The notes under the pieces: generated by a model
What the model saw: the letters and a program-made list of their open reading frames with translations, nothing else
Database searches by the model: none
What the model was told of the DNA's origin: nothing
In this document: positions 1 through 8,573 of the stretch, piece by piece
How positions within the stretch are numbered: the first letter of the stretch is position 1
Layout of the letters: every line of letters starts with the position of its first letter
Translations under genes and position numbers: made by a program
Assembly (NCBI GenBank): GCA_017592665.1
Contig: JAGFNW010000013.1
Span: 1-64,000, forward strand
Length of the DNA: 64,000 nt
Direction: 5' to 3'
Source of the DNA: Streptosporangiaceae bacterium NEAU-GS5
GTDB lineage: Bacteria; Actinomycetota; Actinomycetes; Streptosporangiales; Streptosporangiaceae

Positions 1-371
1 TGAATCGGGTCGATGACACGGTGGTGTTCCATCAGTTGACGCCGGCGGAGATCATTCAGATCGTGGATCTGATGTTGGCGCAGGTGGATGCGCGGCTCAA
101 GGATCGGGACATGGGGTTGGAGTTGACTGCGGCGGCCAAGCAGTTGCTGGCTGAGCGTGGTTATGATCCGGTGATGGGGGCGCGGCCGTTGCGGCGGACG
201 ATCCAGCGTGAGTTGGAGGATTCCCTGTCGGAGAAGATCTTGTATGGGGAGTTGCGGCCGGGTCAGGTCGTGCATGTGGATATCGAGGGTGAGGGCGACG
301 CCGCCACCTTCGTCTACACCGGCAAGGAAAAGCAGCTCCTGGCCGAGTCCGACGTGGTCGTCACGCGCTGA
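1..371 (+). CDS. ClpC/ClpB-type AAA+ chaperone, C-terminal fragment (5' end outside window)
   Basis: The reading frame is open from the left edge and ends in TGA, so only the last ~122 residues are present. The text beginning NRVDDTVVFHQL, then RGYDPVMGARPLRRTIQREL and LSEKILYGEL, matches the end of the second AAA domain and the D2-small C-terminal domain of ClpC/ClpB hexameric unfoldases. These couple ATP hydrolysis to protein unfolding, for ClpP in the case of ClpC. The catalytic AAA modules lie upstream of the window. The end of the D2 small domain fits ClpC better than ClpB, but the fragment cannot settle it. The next gene starts 21 bases downstream on the same strand. Confidence 0.9.
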   Translation, partial: NRVDDTVVFHQLTPAEIIQIVDLMLAQVDARLKDRDMGLELTAAAKQLLAERGYDPVMGARPLRRTIQRELEDSLSEKILYGELRPGQVVHVDIEGEGDAATFVYTGKEKQLLAESDVVVTR

Positions 372-392
372 CGACCCCACTGACGACCACTG

Positions 393-962
393 ATGGCCGA
401 TGACGCGTTCTGGGTCGACGGCCGCTTCGATCGCGAACACGCTCGAGGCGGCCGTAGCCGCTATGCCGAGCACATGTGGGAGCACATCGGCGAGTTCGAG
501 GGCATCTGGGGCGACATCGCCCCGGTGGCCTTCGCCTGCGCCGCCTGGCGGCTCGCCACGCCGCCGCTGGCCGCTCCCGGTTTCGTCCGCTGGCATCGGC
601 GGATCCTGACCGCCACCTGCGAGCCCAACGCGTGGGACGGGTCGATGACGGCCCGGATCTCGCTGGTGTCGCCGCTCCCGGCCGAGCTGACGGCGTCCCG
701 CGCCTGGTGGCGCGATCGCGGCTGGCAGGGCTGGCCGAAGATCTTCGGCCAGTTCGTCGAGCCGGCCGCGCGTGACGTCACGAAGATCCCTTACGTGCGG
801 CCCGTGCTGCTCGTGGACGCGCCCATCCCGCTCGACGACCTGCCGGCCACCCCGGACGGCGCCACGCCGACCCTGCCCGAGACCGCCACCCGCGCCCTCA
901 CCGTGGTCGTCCGCGAGCTCAACACGCTCATCGAGCCGATCCTCGCCCAGCTCGAACCCTGA
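393..962 (+). CDS. hypothetical protein (189 aa)
   Basis: I do not recognise a named family. The protein is rich in Trp and aromatic residues (AWWRDRGWQGWPKIFGQF around residues 109-126), has no signal peptide and no membrane segment, and looks like a soluble globular protein. It follows the ClpC-type gene by 21 bases on the same strand and may be co-transcribed, but no function follows from that. It ends 12 bases from the stop of the convergent FAD oxidoreductase gene. Codon use and GC-rich third positions fit a real gene and the frame has no better competitor. Confidence 0.7.
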   Translation: MADDAFWVDGRFDREHARGGRSRYAEHMWEHIGEFEGIWGDIAPVAFACAAWRLATPPLAAPGFVRWHRRILTATCEPNAWDGSMTARISLVSPLPAELTASRAWWRDRGWQGWPKIFGQFVEPAARDVTKIPYVRPVLLVDAPIPLDDLPATPDGATPTLPETATRALTVVVRELNTLIEPILAQLEP

Positions 963-974
963 TGCCCCTCCTGG

Positions 975-2033
975 TCACCTGGGGTCGTAAGGCGTCAGGT
1001 CGATGGGAGGGTCGCCGCCGAGGGCCAGCCGCGCCGCCACCATCCCAGCGTACGGCCCGGCCGTCAGCCCGTACGCGCCGAGCCCGGTCGCCACGATCAC
1101 CCGGTCGGTCAGACGTCCAAGGATGGGCCGCCCGTCGGCGGTGACGGGCCGGAGCCCCGTCCGCGTCTCCGCCAGCGTCGCCCCGGCCAGCCCCGGCGCC
1201 AGCTCCAGCCCCGCGCTCAGCACCTCGGCCACCCCGCCGGCCGTCACCCGCGGGTCGAATCCGGCGTCCTCGACCGTCGCCCCCAGCACCACGCGCCCGC
1301 CGGGAAATCCCAGCATGTACGGCCCCCGGCGGGGCAGCACGATGGGCCACCCGGCCGTCTCGGCCGGCAGCCGCAGATGAACGATCTGGCCGCGCATGGG
1401 CCGGACCTGCGTCCGCAGCCCCATGGGCGCGCACAGCTCGCTCGTCCACGCCCCGGCCGCCACCACGACCACGTCCGCCGGCACCCGCTCGGAGGCCATC
1501 ACGACCTCGCCGTCGCCCGTGAGCGTCACGGGGCTGATCCGCGACCGGGCCCCGCGCCGCACGGCCTCGGCCAGCAGGGCGTCCCGTACGGCACGGCCGT
1601 CCACCCGGGACGCGCCCGGCACCAGGAGACCGGCGAGCCCAGATCGCAGCGCGGGGAACACCTTGGCCGGGTCCAGCGGCCCGATCTCGCCCATGTCCGG
1701 CGCGGCGGCCTGCCGGCTCCGCAGCAGCGCCTCGACCTCGGCCAGTTCGTCGGCGTGGTCGGCCACCAGCACCGCTCCCACCCGAGCCGCGCCCGGGACG
1801 TGGTCGTAGTGCCGGGCCCCTTCCAGGGCCAGGCGATACCAGGCGTCGTCGGATTCGTGGTCGACCCACGGGCAGACGATTCCCGCGCCCGCCGCGGTGG
1901 CCTGCCCGTCGGCGGGCCGGTCGACGACCGTCACCTCGGCGCCCTGCCGGGCCAGATGACAGGCGGCGCTCGCCCCGACGATCCCGGCCCCGATCACGAC
2001 CACTCTCGTGACGGACCTCCTGACGACGCTCAT
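975..2033 (-). CDS. FAD-dependent oxidoreductase, DAO (glycine/D-amino-acid oxidase-like) family
   Basis: A soluble flavoenzyme of the DAO superfamily, which oxidises amines or amino acids. The N-terminus carries the FAD-binding beta-alpha-beta with VVVIGAGIVGASAACHLA near residue 12. The acidic/basic end of the second strand (VTVVDRP) follows, and TGLRPVTADGRPILG, the typical C-terminal flavin contact, is near residue 300. The frame is open further upstream, but a start beyond 2033 would run into the divergent gene. An AGGAGG lies inside the first codons at about 2015-2020, so the true start may be the GTG at 2003, directly before the Rossmann strand. Substrate unknown. Confidence 0.85.
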   Translation of the reverse strand: MSVVRRSVTRVVVIGAGIVGASAACHLARQGAEVTVVDRPADGQATAAGAGIVCPWVDHESDDAWYRLALEGARHYDHVPGAARVGAVLVADHADELAEVEALLRSRQAAAPDMGEIGPLDPAKVFPALRSGLAGLLVPGASRVDGRAVRDALLAEAVRRGARSRISPVTLTGDGEVVMASERVPADVVVVAAGAWTSELCAPMGLRTQVRPMRGQIVHLRLPAETAGWPIVLPRRGPYMLGFPGGRVVLGATVEDAGFDPRVTAGGVAEVLSAGLELAPGLAGATLAETRTGLRPVTADGRPILGRLTDRVIVATGLGAYGLTAGPYAGMVAARLALGGDPPIDLTPYDPR

Positions 2034-2041
2034 GAGTCGCA

Positions 2042-2689
2042 ATGATGCAGGATGGCCAGGTGCGCGCACGACCGATCACCCACGGCCTGCTCGTCGCCGA
2101 GTTGGCGGAGCGGATCGCCGGACGGCCGCGGGACGCCTGGACCCGGGTCGCCGTGGACGGCCCCCCACCCGCCCGCCCCGAGATTCTCGCCGATTCGCTC
2201 GTCGATCCGCTGCGCGCCCTCGGACGCGAGGTGCTCCGGGTGTCGGCACGCGACTTCCTGCGCCCGGCGTCGCTGCGGTTCGAGTTCGGCCGCAGCGACC
2301 CGGACGTCTTCTACGACGACTGGCTCGACGTGGGCGGGCTGATCCGCGAGGTCCTCGGGCCGCTGGAGCCGGGCCGTACGGGAAAGGTGCTGCCGAGCCT
2401 CTGGGACAGCGCCGCCGACCGCGCCACGCGCGCGCCCTACGTCACTGTCCCGCCCGGCGGGACACTCGTCCTCGACGGCGCGCTGCTGCTCGGCCGCGGC
2501 CTGCCCTTCGACCTGACCGTGCACCTGGCGCTGTCGCCGGCCACCCTCGCCCGCCGCACGGGCGAGGACGAGCGGTGGACGCTGCCCGCCTACGAGCGCT
2601 ACGAGCGGGAGGCGCGCCCGTCCAGCGCCGCGGACGTCGTGGTCCGCATGGACGACCCGCGCCACCCCGCCCTCGTGGTGCGACCCTGA
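2042..2689 (+). CDS. uridine kinase-like protein with degenerate P-loop
   Basis: 215 residues resembling actinobacterial uridine/nucleoside kinase-like proteins: VAVDGPPPARPEILADSL is followed by LRALGREVLRVSARDFLRP and a Tyr/Asp-rich DPDVFYDDWLD. In active kinases of this fold the first motif is a Walker A (GxxxxGKS/T). Here the Gly-Lys-Ser/Thr is absent, so phosphotransfer by the usual route is doubtful. Divergent from the FAD oxidoreductase with only 8 bases between the chosen starts. There is no good ribosome site before 2042, and a GTG at 2060 preceded by CAGGATGG is an alternative. It ends just before a strong hairpin. Confidence 0.65.
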   Translation: MMQDGQVRARPITHGLLVAELAERIAGRPRDAWTRVAVDGPPPARPEILADSLVDPLRALGREVLRVSARDFLRPASLRFEFGRSDPDVFYDDWLDVGGLIREVLGPLEPGRTGKVLPSLWDSAADRATRAPYVTVPPGGTLVLDGALLLGRGLPFDLTVHLALSPATLARRTGEDERWTLPAYERYEREARPSSAADVVVRMDDPRHPALVVRP

Positions 2690-2691
2690 GC

Positions 2692-2715
2692 GGGCCGCCC
2701 CGGCCCGGGCGGCCC
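2692..2715. terminator. bidirectional hairpin terminator
   Basis: Perfect 9-base arms GGGCCGCCC / GGGCGGCCC separated by CGGCCC, placed between the convergent stops at 2689 and 2735. There is no T-tract, as is common in actinomycetes. It probably serves both genes. Confidence 0.7.
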
Positions 2716-2734
2716 ACTCAGGGTGATCAGATGG

Positions 2735-4873
2735 TCACGGATAGCTGACCAGATTGACGGGGACGGTGTCGGTGCCCTGGGCGGCCGCGCCGGTGTTGTT
2801 GATGACGTGGTTGATCGTGCCCTTGCCGCCGAGCGAGACGGTCAGCAGGTCGTGGAAGCGCACGCCCGCGGTGTCGGGCACCTCGAAGCCGCGCTCGGCG
2901 ACGATCGAGGGGTCGGCCGTGAAGTTGCAGTAGCTGCCGAGACCCCAGGCCTCGTGCGAGGTGACCGTGTTGGCCACCTTGTAGGCCGCGTAGCCGCGGG
3001 TCGAGCCGTTCATCCAGGAGGCCAGGTTCGGCGGGTCGTACGGCATCTCGTTCTGGAAGAAGATCGTCTTGCCGTTCTGGCCGTTCCAGATGACCTCGTA
3101 CTTCTTGTAGTGCTCGACGAACAGGCCGTACGCGATGACGTTGTTGCCGTTGACGATCAGGCCGGTGTCCGCCGGATTGGAGTTCCAGCCGACGCCCGCG
3201 CCGTGGTCGGCGCGCCACGCCCAGATGTGGTCGATGATCGTGTCGTGGCTGTTCACGACCAGGCTCGTGGTGGCCTGGCCGGGCCCGGCGCCGCCGATGC
3301 GGAAGAACACGTCCTGCACCGAGATCGGGTTGCTCGCGTGGCCCGCCCCGGTGGTCCCGACCTGCAGCAGCACGGGCGAGTTGACGGTGCCCGCGTCGAA
3401 CAGCAGTCCGGCGATCTTGACGCCGTCGACGTCGGCCGTGGTCATCGCGGTCACCCCGTTGTCGGGGATGATCGTGGCGTAGCCGAGGCCGAGCACGACC
3501 GTGTTGGCCCTGGTCACGTTGATCGTCTGGTTGACGTGGTAGATGCCGGGCGTGAACAGCAGGTTGAGGCCCTGCGTGAGCGCCTGGTTGAGGGTGGCCG
3601 CGCTGTCGGTGGGCTTGGCCACGTAGAACTGGGTGAGCGGAATCGACGTGCCGGGGGTCGAGCCGCCGAGCCAGGTCGTGCCGCTCGTGTTGGTGCGCAG
3701 CGACGGGACGAACACCTGGTAGGCGCCGGCCGAGTCCACGTACAGGTAGGGCTTCTCGCGGATCACCGGGCTGGTGGCGATCGTGGTGTACACGGGGTTC
3801 GGGAAGGACTGCGCCGGAGCGCCGACCACACCGGAGAACACCATGTTCCACACGCCGTTGAGCCAGCCGCCGATCTGGCTGCTGCGGGTCAGCCACTGCT
3901 GCTGCGAGTACGGCCCGACCGTGCCGTCGATCTTGCTGTCCGCGATGTAGCCGCCGCTGGCCCAGCCGAACCCGGAGGGGGCCAGGTTGAGCCCGCCGCG
4001 CACGTGGATCCTGCGGAACGGCGCGGCCTGGGCGACGGCCCAGCGGTCCTCGCCACCGGTGGGGGTGATCGACAGGTTCTCGGCCGAGCGCCAGAAGTTC
4101 TGCGTGGCGTTGCCGCCGAACCAGCCCGCGTCGACCGTGACCGAGCCGTTGATGGTGACGTCATCGGGATTGCGGCCGAGCCCGGAGATCGAGGTGTAGA
4201 ACCCGATGTTGGCGTTGACGCTGTAGCTGCCGGGCTTGAACAGCAGCTGGTAGCGCTGGGCGCCGAACTGGTTCGACTCCATCTGGGTGAAGATGGTGTT
4301 CAGCTGGCTCTGGATGCTCGAGGCCGACATCGAGGTGTCGAACACCTTGACGTTGGGGCCGAGGTCGCCGCCGCCGGGCAGGGTGGTGCCGCTCTCCATC
4401 ACGTTCACGCCGAACTCCCACAGGGAGTAGCCCCACTGGGTGGCGCGCGTAAGGCCCAGCATCCGGACGTAACGGCCGGTGCCGGAGACGGTGACGGTCT
4501 GCGTGCCGGCCGCGCCGGTGATCGTGGCGGTGGCGTCGGTCCAGGTGCTCGCGTTGTCGGAGACCTGGATCTTGAAGGTGGCCGCCCGCGCGGTCTCCCA
4601 GTTGAGACTGGCCCGGCAGACCTGCTGGGAGGAGCCGAGGTCGACCTGCACCCACTGCGGGTCGCTGAAAGCACTGGACCAGCGGGTCGTGGTGCTGCCG
4701 TCCACGGCGTTCGAGGCCGGCGTGCCGGCGTTCTCGACGCTGGACGCGGTGGCCGGCTTGCCCTGGGCGGCGTTGGTGGTGCCGCAGACGGCCGCCGACG
4801 CGGCGCCGCCTGTCGCGGCGAGTCCGGCGGCCGCGAGAGCGACCGCCAAGGACAGACGTAAGAGAGTGCGCAT
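2735..4873 (-). CDS. secreted F5/8-type C (discoidin/CBM32-like) plus right-handed beta-helix carbohydrate-active protein
   Basis: 712 residues. A Sec signal peptide (MRTLLRLSLAVALAAAGLAA, cleavage near ASAA) is followed by a discoidin/F5-8 C domain at about 30-165 (QGKPATASSVENAGTPASNAVDG, TRWSSAF, PQWVQVDLG). This domain binds glycans. The remaining ~530 residues are short repetitive beta-strand turns typical of a parallel beta-helix, as in GH55- and GH87-type glucanases or pectate-lyase-fold enzymes. I cannot assign the exact family. The start is chosen because ATG at 4873 follows CCGAGGAG and opens the signal peptide. It lies next to a ROK regulator, sugar importer and beta-galactosidase, so a role in releasing oligosaccharides outside the cell is inferred. 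Confidence 0.85.
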   Translation of the reverse strand: MRTLLRLSLAVALAAAGLAATGGAASAAVCGTTNAAQGKPATASSVENAGTPASNAVDGSTTTRWSSAFSDPQWVQVDLGSSQQVCRASLNWETARAATFKIQVSDNASTWTDATATITGAAGTQTVTVSGTGRYVRMLGLTRATQWGYSLWEFGVNVMESGTTLPGGGDLGPNVKVFDTSMSASSIQSQLNTIFTQMESNQFGAQRYQLLFKPGSYSVNANIGFYTSISGLGRNPDDVTINGSVTVDAGWFGGNATQNFWRSAENLSITPTGGEDRWAVAQAAPFRRIHVRGGLNLAPSGFGWASGGYIADSKIDGTVGPYSQQQWLTRSSQIGGWLNGVWNMVFSGVVGAPAQSFPNPVYTTIATSPVIREKPYLYVDSAGAYQVFVPSLRTNTSGTTWLGGSTPGTSIPLTQFYVAKPTDSAATLNQALTQGLNLLFTPGIYHVNQTINVTRANTVVLGLGYATIIPDNGVTAMTTADVDGVKIAGLLFDAGTVNSPVLLQVGTTGAGHASNPISVQDVFFRIGGAGPGQATTSLVVNSHDTIIDHIWAWRADHGAGVGWNSNPADTGLIVNGNNVIAYGLFVEHYKKYEVIWNGQNGKTIFFQNEMPYDPPNLASWMNGSTRGYAAYKVANTVTSHEAWGLGSYCNFTADPSIVAERGFEVPDTAGVRFHDLLTVSLGGKGTINHVINNTGAAAQGTDTVPVNLVSYP

Positions 4874-4940
4874 GACATCTCCTCGGAGCCGATCTGGGGG
4901 GAAATGGAGGCTCCAGTCGAGTTGAGCGTCACGCGCAGTC

Positions 4941-4985
4941 GACACTTGTGTCAAGCATTATTTTATATCTTGGAAATACTAGTGT
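4941..4985 (-). promoter_or_regulatory. AT-rich promoter region with inverted repeat upstream of the beta-helix gene
   Basis: GACACTTGTGTC (4941-4952) is an inverted repeat with 2-base spacer. Next to it is the AT-rich stretch at 4953-4980 (read on the minus strand it includes TATAAAATAAT, -10-like), unusual in this GC-rich window. It lies between the stop of the ROK gene and the start of the secreted enzyme, so it is the likely promoter/operator of the latter. Confidence 0.45.
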
Positions 4986-4995
4986 GACCGGATCG

Positions 4996-6198
4996 TCATC
5001 CGGCGGCGGTGACCCGGGAGGTCAGCGGCGTCTCGTTGAGGAAGTCCTCCAGCACGAGGGTGGCCGCGCCGAGCGCCACGGCGTCCGGGCCGAGCCGGCC
5101 GAGCACGATCGAGGCCGCCGCGTACGGCTGCGCCAGCGCGTTCTCCGCGGCCGCCGTCCGGATCTGGGGGAGCAGCCGCTCGCCCAGCAGCAGCCCGGCC
5201 CAGCCGCCGATCACGATCCGATCGGGGTTGAGCAGGTTGATCAGGCTGCCGAGGCCGACGCCGAGGTAGTAGATGGTCTCGTCGACCACGGGGCCGCCCG
5301 CGTCGAGGACCTGGCTGACCTCCTCCATCCAGCCGGCCTTCCCGGTCGGCACCCCGGCCCGGTCGAGGATCGCCTCGGCCCCGATATAGGCCTCGAGGCA
5401 GCCGCGGCCGCCACAGCGGCAGGACCGTCCACCGGCGACGATCTTCGTGTGCCCCCATTCACCCGCGCTCGAGCTGACCCCACGGAAGGCGATGCCATCG
5501 TTGATCATCGCCGCGCCCACGCCCGAGCCGACTAAAACGATGACCGCGTTTCCCGCCCCCCGCCCCGACCCGAACCACAGCTCGGCCTGGCCCATGGTCT
5601 TGGCGCCGTTGTCGACGAACAGCGGCAGCTGGGTGCCGGAACGTAGGAGCGCTCCCATGGGGACCGCGTCCCAGCCGAACGTCTTGGCGTCCACGACGGC
5701 CTCCGGCCCCGGGCCCACGATCCCGGGAACGCCGACCCCGACGCCCAGCACCTGGCCGGCGGAGACCCCGGCGTCGGCCAGCACCACGTCGATCCCGGCG
5801 AGGATGTGCCGCGCCACCAGCTCGGGCTCGTGCCGGGCCGGGCGGAGCGCGTACTCGACCCGGGCGCGCTCGGTCATGTCGAGGTCGAACAGCTCGACCC
5901 TGACGTGCGTCTCGGCCACGTCGGCGCCGATGAGATAGCCGTAGGAGGGGTCGACGCGGAGCAGCACGCGCGGCCGGCCGCCGTCGGAGTCGACCTGGCC
6001 GGCCTCGACGATGATCTGCTCGGCCAGCAGGTCGCCGGTCATGGAGCTGACCGTGGCCGCGCTCAGGCCGGTGACCTTGGTCAGCTCGTTGCGGCTCAGC
6101 GGGCCGTCGAAGTAGAGCGTGCGCAGGAGCATGGCCCGATTTCCCTTGCGGACATCTCGGACCGTCCTGCGTTCGGATCGTGCCACCCGTTGCGCCAC
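4996..6198 (-). CDS. ROK-family transcriptional regulator
   Basis: An N-terminal winged helix-turn-helix (GNRAMLLRTLYFDGPLSRNE, then KVTGLSAATVSSMTGDLLAE) is joined to a ROK sugar-kinase-like domain (GVGVPGIVGPG). The zinc signature is CRCGGRGCLEAYIG. The kinase catalytic motif (usually NDAN) reads DNGA, so the Asp is replaced and the protein is probably a sugar-sensing repressor, not a kinase. An ATG at 6249 is possible, but GTG at 6198 is preceded by GGGGAGG at 6-base spacing and is preferred. About 400 residues, normal for the family. It is divergent from the sugar ABC operon, which it probably controls together with the flanking beta-helix gene. Confidence 0.9.
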   Translation of the reverse strand: MAQRVARSERRTVRDVRKGNRAMLLRTLYFDGPLSRNELTKVTGLSAATVSSMTGDLLAEQIIVEAGQVDSDGGRPRVLLRVDPSYGYLIGADVAETHVRVELFDLDMTERARVEYALRPARHEPELVARHILAGIDVVLADAGVSAGQVLGVGVGVPGIVGPGPEAVVDAKTFGWDAVPMGALLRSGTQLPLFVDNGAKTMGQAELWFGSGRGAGNAVIVLVGSGVGAAMINDGIAFRGVSSSAGEWGHTKIVAGGRSCRCGGRGCLEAYIGAEAILDRAGVPTGKAGWMEEVSQVLDAGGPVVDETIYYLGVGLGSLINLLNPDRIVIGGWAGLLLGERLLPQIRTAAAENALAQPYAAASIVLGRLGPDAVALGAATLVLEDFLNETPLTSRVTAAG

Positions 6199-6226
6199 CC
6201 GCTGCCTCCCCGTGCCTGTTGGCCAG

Positions 6227-6254
6227 CATCTTAGATACCGCGCGGACATCTTAG
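6227..6254. promoter_or_regulatory. two direct CATCTTAG repeats, candidate ROK operator
   Basis: CATCTTAG occurs at 6227-6234 and again at 6247-6254, exactly 20 bases apart (about two helical turns), in the divergent region between the ROK gene and the ABC operon. Same-face spacing suggests a regulator site, with autoregulation by the ROK protein inferred. Confidence 0.45.
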
Positions 6255-6280
6255 TTCAGACCCTCACATAAGCCGTGTTA

Positions 6281-6294
6281 CCAAAGCGTTTCCA
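6281..6294. promoter_or_regulatory. LacI/CRE-like operator sequence
   Basis: Read on the minus strand the 14 bases are TGGAAACGCTTTGG, which agree with the LacI-family/CRE consensus TGAAARCGYTTWCW at 11 of 14 positions. It lies 67 bases before the binding-protein start, where an operator would act. No LacI-family gene is in the window, so any partner is encoded elsewhere. Confidence 0.35.
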
Positions 6295-6360
6295 AGCGGA
6301 GGGTGCCGTTTTTTCGAACCTTACATTATCTTCTGGGCAACCCCCCTGAGAGGAGAGCAG

Positions 6361-7575
6361 ATGATCAGGAGAGTGGCGGGTGCCGCGGCTGGTGTGGCGC
6401 TGGTCGCCGGTCTCAGCGCGTGCGGCGGATCATCCGGCGGCGATAGCAAGACCCTGACATTTTGGATGTATCAGGACAGGACCCCGCAGGCGGGTCAGGT
6501 CGTCGAAAAGCTCCGCTCGGGCTTCGAGAAGGCGAACCCGGGCGTCAGCCTCAAGATCGTCAAGATTCCCAAGGACGACTACAACACCAAGCTCGGCAGC
6601 GCCATCGCCAGTGGCAGCGTCCCCGACGTGGGCATCCTCGACCAGCCTCTGGTCGCCCGTTATGCCCTCGACGGCACCATCGCCGCCCTCCCGGCCGGCG
6701 TGATCGACGAGAAGACCTACTACCAGGGTGCGCTCGACACCAACCGGGTCAACGACAAGCTCTACGGCCTGCCCGTCGACCACACGTGCGTCGCGCTGTT
6801 CTACAACAAGACGCTGGTGCCGACGCCGCCCAAGACCTGGGACGAGCTGCTGGCCACCAGTGAGAAGGTGCACGCCGACAACCCCAAGGTCGCCGGCATG
6901 GTGGTCCCGAAGGGCGACGGCTACGGCGCCTGGATGTGGCCGGGCGTGGTGGCCGGCAACGGCGGCCAGATGGTCGACCTGAAGAGCAAGAAGATCCTGT
7001 GGGACCAGCCGCCGGCGGTCGCGGCCCTGCAGCTCTGGGTCGACCTGATGAAGTCCTCGCCGCGTGAGATCACCGACTCCGACCAGGCCTTCGCCAACGG
7101 CCTCGCCGGCATGATGATCTCCGGGCCGTGGGACGTGGCCACCATCAAGGACCAGTTCCCCGACCTGCAGTTCAGCGTCGCACCCCTGCCGTACAAGACC
7201 ACGCCCGCCGGGAACATCGGCGGCGAGGACGCGGTGGTGTTCTCCAAGGGCAAGAACGCCGACCTCGCCTGGAAGTGGCTGGCCTTCCTCGGCAACTCCA
7301 CCAACAACACCGAGTTCGCCCAGGCCATGGGCGGCTTCCCGGTGAACGTCGCGGCGGCCGAACGGGACGCCTCGACCTTCGGCGCCGACCAGGCGGCCTT
7401 CCTCGAGCAGCTGAAGGTGGCGCAGTCCCGGCCGCCGCTGCCCCAGTGGATCCAGATCAACGACGAGGTCATCGCGCCCGCCCTGGAGGCGGCGCTGAGC
7501 GGTAAGTCGACCGCGCAGCAGGCGCTGACCGACGCCGCGGGCAAGGCCAGGGCCCTGCTCGGCTGGACCGCCTGA
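6361..7575 (+). CDS. sugar ABC transporter substrate-binding lipoprotein
   Basis: Family 1 extracellular solute-binding protein (MalE/UgpB type), 404 residues. The lipoprotein signal is MIRRVAGAAAGVALVAG then LSACGGSSGG, with lipobox Cys near residue 21, so it is tethered to the outer face of the membrane. Typical motifs follow: LTFWMYQD, VPDVGILDQPLVARYALDG, FYNKTLVPTPPKTWDEL and MMISGPWDVATIKDQFP. ATG at 6361 follows GAGAGGAGAG. It is the first gene of an importer operon with two permeases and a GH35-like enzyme, so the ligand is probably a galactose-containing oligosaccharide (inference). Confidence 0.93.
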   Translation: MIRRVAGAAAGVALVAGLSACGGSSGGDSKTLTFWMYQDRTPQAGQVVEKLRSGFEKANPGVSLKIVKIPKDDYNTKLGSAIASGSVPDVGILDQPLVARYALDGTIAALPAGVIDEKTYYQGALDTNRVNDKLYGLPVDHTCVALFYNKTLVPTPPKTWDELLATSEKVHADNPKVAGMVVPKGDGYGAWMWPGVVAGNGGQMVDLKSKKILWDQPPAVAALQLWVDLMKSSPREITDSDQAFANGLAGMMISGPWDVATIKDQFPDLQFSVAPLPYKTTPAGNIGGEDAVVFSKGKNADLAWKWLAFLGNSTNNTEFAQAMGGFPVNVAAAERDASTFGADQAAFLEQLKVAQSRPPLPQWIQINDEVIAPALEAALSGKSTAQQALTDAAGKARALLGWTA

Positions 7576-7607
7576 CCCGGGCGGCAACACACGGGAGGAC
7601 GAACAGA

Positions 7608-8573
7608 GTGGTATCCCCGGTGCTGGCCGACAAGCCCACCGCGACTACAGAGCCCGGGCGGCATTCCCGCCGCCCGGGCCGTGGCCGCCGCGACCACCTG
7701 GTCGCCTGGCTGCTCATCACCCCGGCCCTGATCTATTTCGTCGGCTTCCTGCTGTATCCGGCGCTCGCCGCGCTGTACTACAGCTTCACCGACTGGAACC
7801 TTCGCACCACGCCCGACTGGGTCGGCCTGGCCAACTACAAAGACCTGCTGTTCGATGACGCCAAGTACCCGCACTTCTGGCAGTCGATCAAGGTCACCCT
7901 GCAGTACACGATCATCGCGGTCCCGCTGACCATGGTCGCGGCCCTGGTCCAGGCGCTGCTGATCAACGCCATCCGGCGCGGCTCCAACCTGTTCAGGCTG
8001 CTGCTGTTCCTGCCGGTCGTGACCGCCGAGGCGGCCGTCGGCGCCATCTGGCGCTGGCTCTACGACCCGCAGTACGGCCTGGTCAACGCCGTCATCGGGC
8101 TGGTCGGCATCCCCAAGCAGAACTGGCTGAACACCCCTGAGCTGGTCATCCCGGCGCTGGCGTTCATCGCGGCCTGGCAGTGCGGCATCTCGATGATCAT
8201 CTACCTGGCGGGCCTGAAGGGCATCCCCAGCTCGATCACCGAGGCGGCGATCATCGACGGGGCGAACCCGTGGCAGCGCTTCCGCCGGGTCACCTTCCCG
8301 ATGCTCCGGCCCACGACGTTCTATCTGCTGGTCACCGGCGTGATCGCGGCGTTGCAGGTGTTCGGCCTGGTCTATGTGATCTTCTCGGGCCGCGGGCAGA
8401 GCGTCACGGGCGGCCCCGAGCAGTCGGGCCTCACCTACGTGCTGCACCTCTACCTGTACGCGTTCCGGTACGACGCTATGGGCGCGGCCTGCGCCATGTC
8501 GTTCATCCTGTTCGTGTTCATCATGATCATCACGGTGCTCCAGTTCAAGTTCGTCAAACAGGAGGCGTCGTGA
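7608..8573 (+). CDS. carbohydrate ABC transporter permease (MalF type)
   Basis: 321 residues with a hydrophilic N-terminal tail and about six membrane helices beginning near residue 30 (LVAWLLITPALIYFVGFLLY). The EAA loop that contacts the ATPase is visible as ITEAAIIDGANPWQRFRRVTFP at about residues 210-230. GTG start at 7608. It ends in a GTGA overlap with the next permease, so translation is coupled. No ATP-binding subunit is in the operon. In actinomycetes a shared MsiK-type ATPase usually serves such importers. Confidence 0.93.
   Translation: MVSPVLADKPTATTEPGRHSRRPGRGRRDHLVAWLLITPALIYFVGFLLYPALAALYYSFTDWNLRTTPDWVGLANYKDLLFDDAKYPHFWQSIKVTLQYTIIAVPLTMVAALVQALLINAIRRGSNLFRLLLFLPVVTAEAAVGAIWRWLYDPQYGLVNAVIGLVGIPKQNWLNTPELVIPALAFIAAWQCGISMIIYLAGLKGIPSSITEAAIIDGANPWQRFRRVTFPMLRPTTFYLLVTGVIAALQVFGLVYVIFSGRGQSVTGGPEQSGLTYVLHLYLYAFRYDAMGAACAMSFILFVFIMIITVLQFKFVKQEAS

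Noticed and set aside
2723-4861. 712-residue open frame on the + strand opposite the beta-helix gene
   Set aside because: Long antisense frames are expected in very GC-rich genes. Its composition is Val/Gly/Arg/His/Asp-biased, without domain pattern, while the minus strand has a signal peptide, discoidin motifs and a ribosome site.
6199-6249. ATG at 6249 as start of the ROK regulator
   Set aside because: It has no ribosome site and falls in the CATCTTAG repeat. GTG at 6198 has GGGGAGG at correct spacing.
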